This document shows, piece after piece, positions 7,206-17,537 of a stretch of 64,000 bases of DNA; position 1 is the stretch's first letter, and every line of letters begins with the position of its first letter. The stretch covers positions 1 to 64,000 of the forward strand of contig NZ_FNAO01000003.1 in the NCBI RefSeq assembly GCF_900101815.1, given 5' to 3'. The DNA comes from Pricia antarctica (GTDB lineage: Bacteria; Bacteroidota; Bacteroidia; Flavobacteriales; Flavobacteriaceae). Under the pieces are notes generated by a model, which searched no databases, was not told where the DNA came from, and saw nothing but the letters and a program-made list of their open reading frames with translations. Made by a program: the position numbers and the translations under genes.

Positions 7206-10064
7206 TTATTTAAGCGTAAGGTTCAATCTCGCGAACAGATACCTCCCACCAACACCGAACTGCTGTGCCCTACGCGACCAATCGAATCGGCCGTCGCTGC
7301 GGTTGCCGTATTGATCGAACGCCCGCTCGGGATAGATGTCTAACAAGTTGTTCGCACCAACTGTAAGTGTTAGCGCATCCGTGAATTTGTAGCCGACGGA
7401 TAGATCGGTCACTATTCTCGAACCGAATACTTGTTGATTCTCAAAGGTAGTAGTGGCCTCGGTCACCTCACCAAAATAGACATTCCTTAAAAAGAATACT
7501 AATTTATCGGAAGTCAGGCTATTCGACAAATTAATTTTAGTTCGTGGTACGGCCTCTTCCAAATAGACCCTACTATCTTCAGGAAAATAAGTGTCAACTA
7601 GTCCCGCGTTGGTCAATACTTGCGACGCATTAATATCACCGATTTGATTGGTACGGGAAAAAGTACCAGCCAAGTCGGACTTTAACCTCCAATTCGTGCC
7701 TAGATTGGCGTTGTGGGTGATTACCGCATCAAGGCCCCTAGATTCGGTATTGATTGCATTGGCAAAAAAGGACGCCGCCGTCGCATTGGCCTGACGCAAA
7801 AGATTATCCAATTCAGTACCGGTACCTGGACCCTCGAATTGACCCGTATAGACCACTCTATCATCGATTTCAACATAATACCCATCTATTGTAAACGTCA
7901 GATTGGCATCGGGAATTTTTGCGGTAAGACCCAAACTGACACTTTTTGAGGTTTCTTCCTTGAGATCGGGAATTCCCAAAAGGTTTGCAGCCCTACTGTC
8001 ATTGGCGAAAGTACCGACTTCCTGTGGATTTCCTTCGTTATCAAAAATGGTCGAAGTAGAGTTAAAATTAATCTGATGCAAAGATGGTGCCCTAAAACCG
8101 GTATTCGCAGCACCCCTAATGTTAATGTTATCCGTTATTTTATATCTCGTGGATAACTTAAAATTAATGGTGGATCCAAAATCACTGTAATTTTCAAAAC
8201 GTGAAGCAAAACTGACCAAGAATTTTTCAGATAAATCAGCTTCTAAATCCACATAACCTGCCACACTACTACGACCTCTCGAGAGTTCGTTGCTGGGAGC
8301 AAATCCAGGAAATACCTGCGACCCGCCCGGTCTGCTATTCCCAAAGAAATCTTGGGAAGCTTGTTGAGAGGCTAACGTAATACGTTGGCCATTTGCGGTA
8401 TACTGGGCGTAAGAAGGCTCCTCGCCCGCTTGTATATCGTACTTTTCAGTACGATACTCCGCTCCAAAAGCAACGTTAAGTCCAGCCATGACATCGTCGA
8501 AATATTGGGTGACATCGAGGTTGGCGGTGTTTTGAGTGAATGAAAATCCACCAGCATCGAAAATAGTAGGTGAAGCCCGCTGCATAGAGGCGTTATAGGT
8601 ATTTCCTATCGTATACAAAAAAGCGTTTCGGCCGTAGGTATTACTCAAATCAACATCCCAATCGCCTATTTTTCCTTTTATACCAACGGCAAGAGATTGG
8701 TCTTTGATATTGGAATTGATTTCTGGCAAAAATCCGTTGATGTAGGCCGGTGTATAGGTCCGGCTTTGGTTTGGCAATCTGTAAAAGCCCCCGGAATTGC
8801 CGGTACGTGAGCTTAATCCGGCAAAGGAATACACTTCCGTACCGTTATCGTCCAAGGGTAAAGAGAAATTGGCGAAAAAACGACCGCCGCGCAAAGCAGA
8901 TTGTCCGACTCGCATATTGTAATCGCTGCGTTGTTGACCACGGGCCGATAGTTCAGCTTCCGTAGCATCCGCACCAAGTATAGGCTGTAACTCTGCTTTA
9001 GTGGTAGCCCCGTTCAGCGCGATACCAGCCTGATTAGCGTATTGAATGACATCGGCCACATCATCGTCCAACAGATTAGTAATATCGTAGCCATCAGCGT
9101 TGGCAACACGCTCGACAACGTTGTATTGATTGAAGACAGTTCCTTCCCATTCCTTCATCCTGCTATAATCCTGTCGCACATCGAAATCTCCAGAGAGATT
9201 CAGAAAGCCGCCATTATCACCCAAGGGCACGCCATAACTTGCTGCGACGTTGGTGGATGCACCATCTACACCACCGGTCTGGTCGTTGGCATTTTTGGTG
9301 AAATTAGCTCCCGTAGTTACTGAGGTGTTCAATTCATTAACGCTTCTGTTCAATACGATATTGATGACGCCAGCGATTGCATCGGAACCATACTGGGCGG
9401 CAGCACCGTCGCGCAAGACTTCTATCCGCTGAATGGCAGCGGCGGGAATCGCGTTTAAATCGGTACCCACACTACCTCGGCCGAAGGTACCGTTTACGTT
9501 GATCAACGAAGAGTTGTGCCGCCTCTTACCATTGATCAGCACTAAGACCTGATCGGGACCAAGACCTCGTAAAGAAGCGGGGTCGATATGGTCTGTACCA
9601 TCGGCAATCGTCTGCGTGTTCGAGGTAAAGGAGGGAGCGACGTAGTTCAGAATCTGGTTCAGGTTGACCTGTGGGCCTACGCTGTTCAGTTCTTTCATAT
9701 CGATGACATCTACCGGCACCGCACTTTCAATCGCGGTTCGGTTCGGGGCGCGGGACCCAATAATCACAACTTCCGATAAGGCTACACCTGACGATAGTTG
9801 TATGCTCATCTCCCCTGCTTCCGCTGTGGTTTCCTTAGTTTCGAAACCGATGTAGGAGACCACCAACGTATCGCCAACCTCGGCATTGATCGAAAAATTA
9901 CCGTCAAAATCCGTCGTAGCTCCCGTTGTGGTACCCTTTATGACTACCGAAGCGCCGGGCAAGGGGGCCTGTTCGTCATCCAAAACGATTCCCGTTATTT
10001 GGGCGCTGGCTATGCCGACGACACCAAATAATAGAACCAATACGATAAAGTACTTTGTTTTCAT
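7206..10064 (-). CDS. TonB-dependent outer-membrane receptor with N-terminal carboxypeptidase-like domain
   Basis: This 952-aa protein has a signal peptide ending near AQIT. A carboxypeptidase-like regulatory domain (about 22-95) follows, with GTTTGATTDFDGNFS and ending in LVVSYIGFETKE. The plug domain (about 110-230) contains LRGLGPDQVLVLINGKRRH and IEVLRDGAAAQYGSDAIAGVINI. A long TonB-dependent beta-barrel extends to the end, with the FRAPSLHQ segment and a closing aromatic strand. There is no SusD partner next door, so it is a plain receptor rather than a SusCD polysaccharide system. The substrate is unknown; an iron carrier, a vitamin or a peptide is possible. It is monocistronic, with its own terminator, and diverges from pepT. 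Confidence 0.93.
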   Translation of the reverse strand: MKTKYFIVLVLLFGVVGIASAQITGIVLDDEQAPLPGASVVIKGTTTGATTDFDGNFSINAEVGDTLVVSYIGFETKETTAEAGEMSIQLSSGVALSEVVIIGSRAPNRTAIESAVPVDVIDMKELNSVGPQVNLNQILNYVAPSFTSNTQTIADGTDHIDPASLRGLGPDQVLVLINGKRRHNSSLINVNGTFGRGSVGTDLNAIPAAAIQRIEVLRDGAAAQYGSDAIAGVINIVLNRSVNELNTSVTTGANFTKNANDQTGGVDGASTNVAASYGVPLGDNGGFLNLSGDFDVRQDYSRMKEWEGTVFNQYNVVERVANADGYDITNLLDDDVADVIQYANQAGIALNGATTKAELQPILGADATEAELSARGQQRSDYNMRVGQSALRGGRFFANFSLPLDDNGTEVYSFAGLSSRTGNSGGFYRLPNQSRTYTPAYINGFLPEINSNIKDQSLAVGIKGKIGDWDVDLSNTYGRNAFLYTIGNTYNASMQRASPTIFDAGGFSFTQNTANLDVTQYFDDVMAGLNVAFGAEYRTEKYDIQAGEEPSYAQYTANGQRITLASQQASQDFFGNSRPGGSQVFPGFAPSNELSRGRSSVAGYVDLEADLSEKFLVSFASRFENYSDFGSTINFKLSTRYKITDNINIRGAANTGFRAPSLHQINFNSTSTIFDNEGNPQEVGTFANDSRAANLLGIPDLKEETSKSVSLGLTAKIPDANLTFTIDGYYVEIDDRVVYTGQFEGPGTGTELDNLLRQANATAASFFANAINTESRGLDAVITHNANLGTNWRLKSDLAGTFSRTNQIGDINASQVLTNAGLVDTYFPEDSRVYLEEAVPRTKINLSNSLTSDKLVFFLRNVYFGEVTEATTTFENQQVFGSRIVTDLSVGYKFTDALTLTVGANNLLDIYPERAFDQYGNRSDGRFDWSRRAQQFGVGGRYLFARLNLTLK

Positions 10065-10212
10065 AATGTGTTTGTTTTTGTTAATTTGAATGCTGAAATT
10101 AAGTAATTATTATGCTAATACGTAAGAAAACAGTCATAAATATTGTTCTACATAACAGACCAACATCCAGATTATCGTCGATTTCGTACTTTTAGTTCAA
10201 ATTTGAGATACC

Positions 10213-11442
10213 ATGCAACCTATCATCGAGCGCTTTCTGAAATACGTGAAAATCGATACACAGAGCGATCCAAATTCCAAAACTACGCCCAGTACGGAAA
10301 AACAATGGCTTTTTGCTGAAGAACTGGTCGATGAACTTGAAGAGATCGGTCTAGAGGATGTTACAATCGATGATAATGCCTACATCATGGCCACTCTACC
10401 AAGTAATGTAGAGGAGGAGGTGCCAGTTATAGGGTTCATCTCGCATTTTGATACAAGTCCAGATTTTTCGGGAACGGATGTAAACCCCCAAATTGTCGAG
10501 AATTACGATGGAAAGGATATTGTGCTCAATGCTTTGGACAACATCATACTTTCCCCTGATTATTTTGAGGATTTACTGGAATATAAAGGACAGACCCTGA
10601 TTACCACGGATGGCACTTCCCTTTTGGGAGCCGATGACAAAGCAGGAATTACCGAAATCGTGACGGCGATGGAATACCTGATCGATCACCCGGAAATCAA
10701 ACATGGAAAAATACGGATAGGCTTTACGCCCGATGAGGAAATAGGACGCGGCGCACACCTTTTCGATGTGGACAAGTTCGGAGCCGAATGGGCCTACACC
10801 CTAGACGGCAGCCAGATCGGGGAACTGGAATATGAAAATTTCAACGCCGCAAGTGCCAAAGTGACCATTTCGGGAAAAAGCGTACACCCGGGTTACGCCA
10901 AGAACAAGATGGTGAACGCCATCAGCATCGCCACGGAATTCCTTCAAATTTTACCCCCGGAAGAAACACCCCAACACACCGAAGGGCGGGAAGGCTTTTT
11001 TCACGTGCACCATCTCAAAGGCGGAATCGAACATGCGGAATTCGAATTGATCGTTCGCGACCACCATGCAACACTTTTCGAAAAACGAAAACAACTGCTT
11101 TGTGACATCGCCGCAAAACTGAACAGCGTTTATGGAGACTGTATCGCGTTAGAAATCAAGGACCAATATTTCAACATGCGGCAAAAAGTAGAGCCGGTCA
11201 TACATATCGTCGATATTGCCAAAAAGGCCATGGAAGCCGTCGGAGTGACGCCGATTATTAAACCGATCCGTGGCGGTACCGATGGTTCGCAATTAAGCTA
11301 TATGGGGCTTCCCTGTCCCAATATCTTTGCCGGAGGGCATAATTTTCATGGGAAATATGAATATGTACCCGTTGAGAGCATGCAAAAAGCGGTTGAGGTT
11401 ATTGTGAAGATTTGTGAAATCGTCGCGACTAGAACAACGTAA
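10213..11442 (+). CDS. pepT: Peptidase T (tripeptide aminopeptidase)
   Basis: This 409-aa protein matches the length of PepT, a cytoplasmic M20-family di-zinc enzyme that removes the N-terminal residue from tripeptides. Visible motifs are SHFDTSPD (metal ligand H78, catalytic D80), LLGADDKAG (bridging aspartate), TPDEEIGRG (catalytic and metal glutamates), [10 protein letters not shown], and the final ligand in [11 protein letters not shown]. It starts with [19 protein letters not shown], the usual PepT opening. It stands alone, divergent from the TonB receptor and convergent with the oxidoreductase gene. Confidence 0.95.
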   Translation: MQPIIERFLKYVKIDTQSDPNSKTTPSTEKQWLFAEELVDELEEIGLEDVTIDDNAYIMATLPSNVEEEVPVIGFISHFDTSPDFSGTDVNPQIVENYDGKDIVLNALDNIILSPDYFEDLLEYKGQTLITTDGTSLLGADDKAGITEIVTAMEYLIDHPEIKHGKIRIGFTPDEEIGRGAHLFDVDKFGAEWAYTLDGSQIGELEYENFNAASAKVTISGKSVHPGYAKNKMVNAISIATEFLQILPPEETPQHTEGREGFFHVHHLKGGIEHAEFELIVRDHHATLFEKRKQLLCDIAAKLNSVYGDCIALEIKDQYFNMRQKVEPVIHIVDIAKKAMEAVGVTPIIKPIRGGTDGSQLSYMGLPCPNIFAGGHNFHGKYEYVPVESMQKAVEVIVKICEIVATRTT

Positions 11443-11453
11443 AATTCCAAACT

Positions 11454-11504
11454 CAAAGCACCAAATTCCAATCTCTAGTTTTGGGATTTGGTGCTTTGAT
11501 TTTT
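11454..11504. terminator. Long hairpin between convergent pepT and oxidoreductase genes
   Basis: A 16-base stem, CAAAGCACCAAATTCC at 11454-11469 and GGGATTTGGTGCTTTG at 11483-11498 with one wobble, has a 13-base loop. Five T residues follow on the plus strand. It probably ends pepT transcripts and could act in both directions. The left arm is part of a longer CAAA/TTCCAA word-repeat stretch beginning at 11444. Confidence 0.75.
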
Positions 11505-12852
11505 AAATCATCGGCAACTTCCACCCGTTCTGATAATTCGCTTTCAAATAGGCGTTGGCTGCTTTCTCTTTAAACTCCCCCGCGATTTCATCCCAGTAAA
11601 TGCGATTACCGGTCTTGAAGGCTACATTGCCCATATGGGATACGACGGCCGCATCATAGCCCACTTTGATAGGGGCGTTCAAGCTGGCAAGGTCCCTACT
11701 TTTTACGGATTCGATAAAGTTGACGGTGTGCAGGTCGAGTCCGCTTACGCCTCCCGTACCGTGTGATTCAGCTTCCATTTTCGGGATGCCCGGTTTGCCC
11801 CATCCTTGGAATTCCGATTCGGGAATAATTTCCCAACCATTGCGATCCACGACCAAGGTACCGTTATTGCCAATAAAGGCCACCCCGTGGTTCCTACCAT
11901 AATTACCTCCGTCAATACCGGTGGCATGTTCCCAAAGAATCGAAAATCCATCATACTCGTATACTGTCTGTAAGGTATCGGGAGTTTCAGAAGCATCATC
12001 GGGGTACGCGAATTTTCCGCCCAAGGCCATGACAGATTTGGGAGTGCCCGCCTTCATGCCGTACAATGCATAATCCATCATATGTACGCCCCAGTCGGTC
12101 ATCAATCCACCTGCATAATCCCAGAACCATCGAAAGTTGAAATGGAAACGGTTGGGATTGAACGGTCGTTCGGGCGCCGGTCCCAACCACATCTTGTAGT
12201 TCACGCCTTCCGGCGCTGCAGCATCGGGCAATATGGGTACTGGTTTCATCCAACCCTGATAGGCCCAGGCCTTCGCCAAACGGATGTTCCCCAATTTTCC
12301 GGAATGCACAAAATTAATGGCATCGACAAAATGCGGCTGACTGCGTTGCCATTGTCCTATCTGTACCATCCGATCGCTGGCGCCCACGTAGTTCAACATG
12401 ATATTGGATTCTTGAATGGAATTGGCAATCGGCTTTTCGCAATACACATCTTTACCCGCCTGCAGGGCATCGGTCAACATCAGGCAATGCCAATGGTCGG
12501 GCGTGCCGATGATGACCACATCGATATCCTTATTTTCCAACAATTTCCGATAGTCCCTGTACCACATCGGTTTTTTGATGCCTGCCTTTTCAAGATCCGC
12601 GGTACGGGCCTTTAGCACGTTTTCATCGACATCGCAAAGGGCGATTACGTTTGTCTCGCTAATTTTCAGCATCGAACTCAAATCACTAAAACCCATGCCA
12701 TTGCAGCCAATAAGTCCGACATTGATACGATCGTTCGCCCCAACAGGGGTACGCATCGCGGCCAAAAGTTCCATGGGAAATAGGAATGCCGCACTGGAGC
12801 CCGCCAGGGCCAAAGTGCTTTTTTTTATGAAATTTCTTCTGTTCTGGTACAT
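11503..12852 (-). CDS. Gfo/Idh/MocA-family oxidoreductase with Tat-type signal
   Basis: This 449-aa protein begins with a twin-arginine-like signal (NRRNFIKKSTLALAGS), followed by the nucleotide-binding Rossmann start INVGLIGCNGMG at about residue 42. The family catalytic motif EKP is present in DVYCEKPIANS with K140. The C-terminal half has the beta-sheet substrate domain, with HFNFRWFWDYAGG and DWGVHMMDYAL. Exported members in Bacteroidota usually act on sugars or sugar derivatives with a tightly bound NAD(P), and the substrate is not readable here. No sugar-utilisation genes lie next to it. Confidence 0.9.
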   Translation of the reverse strand: MYQNRRNFIKKSTLALAGSSAAFLFPMELLAAMRTPVGANDRINVGLIGCNGMGFSDLSSMLKISETNVIALCDVDENVLKARTADLEKAGIKKPMWYRDYRKLLENKDIDVVIIGTPDHWHCLMLTDALQAGKDVYCEKPIANSIQESNIMLNYVGASDRMVQIGQWQRSQPHFVDAINFVHSGKLGNIRLAKAWAYQGWMKPVPILPDAAAPEGVNYKMWLGPAPERPFNPNRFHFNFRWFWDYAGGLMTDWGVHMMDYALYGMKAGTPKSVMALGGKFAYPDDASETPDTLQTVYEYDGFSILWEHATGIDGGNYGRNHGVAFIGNNGTLVVDRNGWEIIPESEFQGWGKPGIPKMEAESHGTGGVSGLDLHTVNFIESVKSRDLASLNAPIKVGYDAAVVSHMGNVAFKTGNRIYWDEIAGEFKEKAANAYLKANYQNGWKLPMI

Positions 12853-12951
12853 AATCCTTCTTTAAATTTGGTGAACAAGTTAGTAATTTCAACGGTAAAA
12901 ACGATATAGGGGCGTTTTTTATCCAAGACAGCCGTTCAACAAGGTCTACAA

Positions 12952-12985
12952 CAAAAAAAGCATCGATTTAAAAAACCGATGCTTA
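12952..12985 (-). terminator. Intrinsic terminator after yajC
   Basis: On the minus strand AAGCATCG pairs with CGATGCTT around an A/T-rich loop, and a run of T residues follows. It starts about 22 bases past the yajC stop. Confidence 0.82.
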
Positions 12986-13006
12986 AAACATGTAGAAACT
13001 TGCCCT

Positions 13007-13294
13007 TTATTTCTTTTCGGGCGCGTTCAATTTTTTACTCATTTCCATGGAAATTGAAGAGCGGTCGAATTTGAGTTTTCCGGCCATTGTCTCCAAGATA
13101 CAGGAAAAATCCTTATCGTTCAGATCCATAATCTTGCCGTGCAATCCGCTTTTGGTAATTACCCGGTCGCCCTTTTTCAGTTCGGCGGCGAATTTTTTTT
13201 CATCTTTTGAACGTTTCATTTGTGGGCGTATCATAAAAAAATATGCCACCACAAAGATTAAGATCATCGGAAGAAACTGTCCTATGTCACCCAT
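13007..13294 (-). CDS. yajC: Preprotein translocase accessory subunit YajC
   Basis: This 95-aa protein has one membrane helix at residues 6-22, then the YajC hallmark FFMIRPQMKRSKDEKKF. A small beta-rich cytoplasmic domain with LKKGDRVITKSGLHGKI follows. YajC associates with SecDF at the inner-membrane Sec translocon. It is the last gene of the nusB, DUF1573, yajC series on this strand, an order common in Flavobacteriia, and has its own terminator. Confidence 0.95.
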   Translation of the reverse strand: MGDIGQFLPMILIFVVAYFFMIRPQMKRSKDEKKFAAELKKGDRVITKSGLHGKIMDLNDKDFSCILETMAGKLKFDRSSISMEMSKKLNAPEKK

Positions 13295-13546
13295 TATTTA
13301 TTTCAATTTTCTTGGTTAGTGTTCTACTCTCGGTTTAAACGTAAAGCCTTACTTCTTGCCTATCGATTTAAAAACAATCAACTTAAGACCCACCGACCGG
13401 CAAGTCTTACGTCGACCTAATATGCCAGCGTTAAGTGAAGCAAAAATCGTCACATCATCCAATGTGCCTTTTCAGCATTAACATAACACAGGGATATATC
13501 TTTCGCGTCATCTATACAAAGGCAAGCGCAAGGTGAAATCAATTTT

Positions 13547-14017
13547 TTAAGAATTCGGGCTAACGGGACCGGCGTTCTTTGGGTTTACAAAGGCCTTGAT
13601 GCGCAACATCTCCGAACCTTTCTCGGTATTTGCGGTCACAGTAATGGTCTTGCTCACCTGATTTTGTCCGGATCCGTTAAACTTTACTATCAATTCTCCG
13701 GTTTCACCGGGAGCGATAGGATCTTTCGGTGGGTTCGGAACGGTACAGCCGCAAGAACTGGTCGCATTGGTAATGATCAACGGCGCGTTACCGGTATTTT
13801 TAAATTTGAATGCAGTTTCTTGGGGAGTGCCCTGTTCGATAGTTCCGAAGTCGTGCTCCATTTCTTCGAACTCCATAACGGGTACTTGGTTGCCGGCTTC
13901 ATCGCGTTGTGCCGCTTCGGCTACGTTATCCGACTTAATCTTGCTCGAGGCATTATCCTTACAAGATGTGAAAGTCATTACTGAAATGGCACTTAAGGCT
14001 AAAATTACTTTTTTCAT
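13547..14017 (-). CDS. DUF1573 lipoprotein
   Basis: This 156-aa protein has a lipoprotein signal (FTSC, lipidated cysteine C19). The mature part holds one DUF1573 domain, an Ig-like beta-sandwich of the ASPM/SPD-2/Hydin type, with EHDFGTIEQGTPQE, FKFKNTGNAPLIIT, SSCGCTVP and PIAPGETGEL. Such proteins sit in the envelope of Bacteroidota and their role is unknown. It lies between nusB and yajC, a conserved neighbourhood. Confidence 0.9.
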   Translation of the reverse strand: MKKVILALSAISVMTFTSCKDNASSKIKSDNVAEAAQRDEAGNQVPVMEFEEMEHDFGTIEQGTPQETAFKFKNTGNAPLIITNATSSCGCTVPNPPKDPIAPGETGELIVKFNGSGQNQVSKTITVTANTEKGSEMLRIKAFVNPKNAGPVSPNS

Positions 14018-14191
14018 GGTCTGTACTATTTAATTAGTCTGCAAAATTAATAAATTTTTTATAAGTAGTATTACGTCGATCAAAACGAATAGATACCCCC
14101 TTAACGTATTTATTTCGATTTTATTGGGTAAACACTTCTGCTCCTATAAAATTCCCCAAAACCTACTAATTTCCAGTGAGCCTAAGTATAA

Positions 14192-15139
14192 TCAAATTAG
14201 TCCCCTGCCGATTTTATTCAGTTTATTTTCGGTTTTATATTCCCGCACCAGATTATCTAAAATACCATTGATGAAAATGCTACTTTTCGGTGTTGAATAT
14301 TCTTTGGCGATTTCAAGGAATTCATTTATGGTCACTTTTTCGGGAATGGTCGGAAAGTTCAAAAGCTCACATATCGCCATTTTCAATAGGATGGAATCCA
14401 TATCCGCAATACGGTCTTTGTCCCAATTGGGGGTTTTTCCCTCAATTTCCTTGGTCCACTCGGCATCTTTGAGCAAGGTTTTCGTCAACAGTTTTTGGGC
14501 GAAATCCATATCTGAATCATCCTTTAACAATCGGGGCAAAAAGAAGGATTCGGGACGGTTTTCATTCGCTTTTTTGAACAATTTTAAAATAAAAGTATTC
14601 ACAATGGGGATGTCATCCACCCAGGTCAATTTGTCATCCTCAAAATAATCATAGATTTTTTCATTTGGCGCGATGACTTCCTTAAAAATAGATGCTAAAA
14701 AATGTTTGTCTTCTTCGTACGAGCTATTCCCGGAGGACATATATTTGGAATATAAAGGACACTCGACCGTCTCGTTGTACAAAATCTTCACATACTCATC
14801 GTTAAGGTACCAGTTTTTGAGCTTGCGTTTTTTGAGTTCCGCCTTTAAGGCCTCGTTGTTGGCCAACTGGAGCAGCAGTCTATTATTTACGAACTTTTCT
14901 TGATCGGGATAGGTGTCGGATGCGGTCGCCAAATACTTTTTCGAAGACAGTTTCAACTGCTCGCCGGCCCTGTGATGTATTTCGATCATCAAGCTCATCA
15001 TCAGCAAGTAAAGATTGTACATGCTTTCGATACTGTACCGCAGAAATTTCTCCTGCTTTTCCAAAGAATCGTCCTTTGATTGCGTCAGGGCGTAAATGCA
15101 TTGCATGACCTTGATTCTAATGTGCCTTCGTGTCAACAT
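14192..15139 (-). CDS. nusB: Transcription antitermination factor NusB (long form)
   Basis: This 315-aa protein begins MLTRRHIRIKVMQCIYAL, the usual opening of Bacteroidota NusB. The NusB domain is in the C-terminal half, with DDSDMDFAQKLL, DRIADMDSILLKMAICELL and EKVTINEFLEIAKEYS. NusB with NusE starts the antitermination complex on rRNA transcripts. Proteobacterial NusB is about 140 aa; the roughly twofold length is normal for this phylum. It diverges from the ABC transporter gene at 15288. Confidence 0.94.
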   Translation of the reverse strand: MLTRRHIRIKVMQCIYALTQSKDDSLEKQEKFLRYSIESMYNLYLLMMSLMIEIHHRAGEQLKLSSKKYLATASDTYPDQEKFVNNRLLLQLANNEALKAELKKRKLKNWYLNDEYVKILYNETVECPLYSKYMSSGNSSYEEDKHFLASIFKEVIAPNEKIYDYFEDDKLTWVDDIPIVNTFILKLFKKANENRPESFFLPRLLKDDSDMDFAQKLLTKTLLKDAEWTKEIEGKTPNWDKDRIADMDSILLKMAICELLNFPTIPEKVTINEFLEIAKEYSTPKSSIFINGILDNLVREYKTENKLNKIGRGLI

Positions 15140-15203
15140 ACGGTAAAGAACTTTTGGAATAGGATTACTTCTTTTTCAAGCGGCAAAAATAGGAAAAGAA
15201 GTT

Positions 15204-15237
15204 GGTTTCTTGGCCCTTGATTCTTGTTTCTTGGTTA
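15204..15237. repeat. Word-repeat element (TTTCTTGG / TTGATTCTTG)
   Basis: Between divergent nusB and the ABC transporter, the words TTTCTTGG, TTGATTCTTG and TTTCTTGG follow each other with slight changes. It looks like the stuttering intergenic repeats seen elsewhere in this window. No function is apparent. Confidence 0.5.
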
Positions 15238-15287
15238 TCTTTGGCCCATTCAAAATTTATATCCAAGTACACGTATCTGTCATCTGC

Positions 15288-17042
15288 ATGAAGGAACTCC
15301 AACACCTCAACAAATACTTTAAAAAATACTGGAAGAAATTGCTGGTAGGCATCGTAATTACGATTATTGCCAGAATGTTGCAACTGGTAATGCCATCCTA
15401 CGTAAACAAATCCATCGGCGTGGTCGAGCAGTTTATGGATTCTGAAATTGCGGAATCGGAGGCCGAGAGTCTACTTTTAAAATTCATACTTATCATTGTC
15501 GGCGCCGCACTCTTATCGGGATTCTTTACCTTTTTGATGCGGCAGACGATTATCAACGTGTCCCGTTATATCGAATACGACCTGAAAAACGAGGTGTTCG
15601 ACCATTACCAATTGTTAAGTCTCAACTTTTATAAAAAAAACCGCACCGGCGACCTGATGAACCGTATCAGTGAAGATGTGAACCAAGTGCGCCTTTATGC
15701 CGGGCCGGCCTTGATGTACGGCATCAATACGGTTACCCTTTTCGTCTGTATCATCCCAATTATGTTCATTAAGGCACCGACACTTGCCGCCTATGCATTG
15801 ATTCCCCTACCTGTCTTGTCGGTACTGATCTATCATATCAGTAAAGTTATCCATAAACGCAGCACCGTCGTACAGCAATTTTTATCCACTCTCTCTACCT
15901 TTACACAAGAGGTATTTTCTGGGGTATCGGTCATCAAGGCCTATGCACTGGAACCCCGGATCAATACCGAATTAGGAACGCTCGCTTTGGAGGGCAAAAA
16001 TAAGAGCATGAATTTGGCCAAGGTAGACGCCTGGTTTTTCCCATTAATGGTGATGCTAATCGGTATCAGTAACATCTTTGTAATCTACATCGGCGGAAAA
16101 CAGTTTATCGATGGTGAAATCGAATCTGTAGGGGTTATCGCGGAATTCATCCTTTACGTCAATATGCTTACTTGGCCCGTAGCCATTATCGGCTGGTTGA
16201 CCTCCATTGTTCAAAGGGCGGAAGCTTCACAAAAACGGATCAACGAATTTTTACTGGAGGCCCCGGAAATCGTCAATACCGTAAATGAACTTACCCCAAT
16301 AAAGGGGAAAATCGAGTTCAAGAATGTAACCTTCACCTATGAGGATACCGAAATTACAGCCCTCAAAAATCTTTCGTTTACGATTGAGGCGGGAGAAACC
16401 GTAGCCATTCTCGGCAAGACCGGATCCGGCAAGTCCACCATCCTTGACCTCGTTGCCCGGCTATACGATGTGACTTCGGGCGAAATTCTTATCGATGATA
16501 TTCCTATCCAACAATTGAACATCGATAGCTTACGAAAGGCGGTTGGTGCGGTACCGCAAGATGCATTTCTATTTTCGGATTCCATTAAAAACAACATCAA
16601 ATTCGGAAAGGAAGACGCCACGGACGAAGAGGTGGTTCAAGCTGCCAAAGAGGCCGTAGTGCATCAAAATATCAAGGGTTTTTCAAAAGAATATGATACC
16701 GTGCTCGGGGAAAGGGGCATTACCCTCAGCGGAGGCCAGAAGCAGCGGGTGTCCATTGCTCGCGCCCTATTGAAAGATCCCCAAATTTATCTTTTCGACG
16801 ATTGCCTATCCGCAGTGGATACGGAAACAGAAGAAGAAATCTTAAGCAATCTCAAGAAAGCCTCCACTAACAAAACGACGCTTATTGTCAGCCATCGGGT
16901 ATCCTCGGCCAAGAACGCCGATAGGGTACTCGTTCTTAAAGACGGTGAACTCCTACAAGAAGGCAGCCATGAACAACTAAATAATAAGGAAGGATACTAC
17001 AAAGAACTATATATTACGCAGTTGGCAGAGAATACGTCTTGA
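15288..17042 (+). CDS. ABC exporter, fused permease and ATPase (MsbA-like)
   Basis: This 584-aa half-transporter has a six-helix membrane domain (about residues 15-315) and an ATP-binding domain from about 340. Walker A is GKTGSGKST at 376-384, the signature LSGGQ is at 480-484, Walker B is IYLFDD, and the switch histidine is in LIVSHRVSS. It works as a dimer; export of a lipid, peptide or drug is the family role and the substrate is unknown. I chose ATG 15288 because the protein then starts MKELQHLNKYFKKYWKK, the usual opening of flavobacterial homologues. The longer frame from 15210 runs through the word-repeat element. Confidence 0.93.
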   Translation: MKELQHLNKYFKKYWKKLLVGIVITIIARMLQLVMPSYVNKSIGVVEQFMDSEIAESEAESLLLKFILIIVGAALLSGFFTFLMRQTIINVSRYIEYDLKNEVFDHYQLLSLNFYKKNRTGDLMNRISEDVNQVRLYAGPALMYGINTVTLFVCIIPIMFIKAPTLAAYALIPLPVLSVLIYHISKVIHKRSTVVQQFLSTLSTFTQEVFSGVSVIKAYALEPRINTELGTLALEGKNKSMNLAKVDAWFFPLMVMLIGISNIFVIYIGGKQFIDGEIESVGVIAEFILYVNMLTWPVAIIGWLTSIVQRAEASQKRINEFLLEAPEIVNTVNELTPIKGKIEFKNVTFTYEDTEITALKNLSFTIEAGETVAILGKTGSGKSTILDLVARLYDVTSGEILIDDIPIQQLNIDSLRKAVGAVPQDAFLFSDSIKNNIKFGKEDATDEEVVQAAKEAVVHQNIKGFSKEYDTVLGERGITLSGGQKQRVSIARALLKDPQIYLFDDCLSAVDTETEEEILSNLKKASTNKTTLIVSHRVSSAKNADRVLVLKDGELLQEGSHEQLNNKEGYYKELYITQLAENTS

Positions 17043-17133
17043 CATTTTGTGAAAGAAAACTAAAAAATTGTTGGCGTATTGACTTTTTTTTTTCACTTTT
17101 GGATAATAACAACCATAAGAAACCAGAAGAGAG

Positions 17134-17514
17134 ATGGAAGGGAAAAATTCAATAGACCAAGAAGAAATTCACTCCAAAGTGATGCGTGCGGGCAGAAGAA
17201 CCTATTTTTTCGATGTACGCAGTACCAAAGCGGGCGATTATTATCTAACAATCACTGAAAGCAAAAAATTTACCCATGACGATGGGTCATTTCACTACAA
17301 AAAACACAAAATATACCTTTATAAAGAGGATTTTGAAGATTTTCGGGCAAATGTCGAAGAAATGATGGACTTCATTATCGACGAAAAGGGAACGGAAGTC
17401 ATCTCAGAAAGACACCAAAAGGATTTTAAGAAGGAGGATGATGAAGAGCCCGTTCAAAACGTGGAAGTTGAATCGACGGATAATTTTACGGATGTAAGTT
17501 TTGACGATATTTAG
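17134..17514 (+). CDS. DUF3276 protein (PUR-like single-stranded nucleic acid binding)
   Basis: This 126-aa protein has a PUR-alpha-like fold region at about residues 15-85 (RAGRRTYFFDVRS, YYLTITESKK, FHYKKHKIYLYKEDFEDF) and an acidic, low-complexity C-terminal tail. DUF3276 proteins in Bacteroidota resemble PUR-alpha and bind single-stranded DNA or RNA; the cellular role is not established. It lies 91 bases after the ABC exporter on the same strand and is followed by a weak terminator. Confidence 0.88.
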   Translation: MEGKNSIDQEEIHSKVMRAGRRTYFFDVRSTKAGDYYLTITESKKFTHDDGSFHYKKHKIYLYKEDFEDFRANVEEMMDFIIDEKGTEVISERHQKDFKKEDDEEPVQNVEVESTDNFTDVSFDDI

Positions 17515-17537
17515 GACGGGGAATTCCAAGTAGGTCA

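Noticed and set aside
7206-10064. SusC-type polysaccharide receptor
   Set aside because: There is no SusD-like gene adjacent and the plug lacks the SusC-specific segments. A generic TonB receptor fits better.
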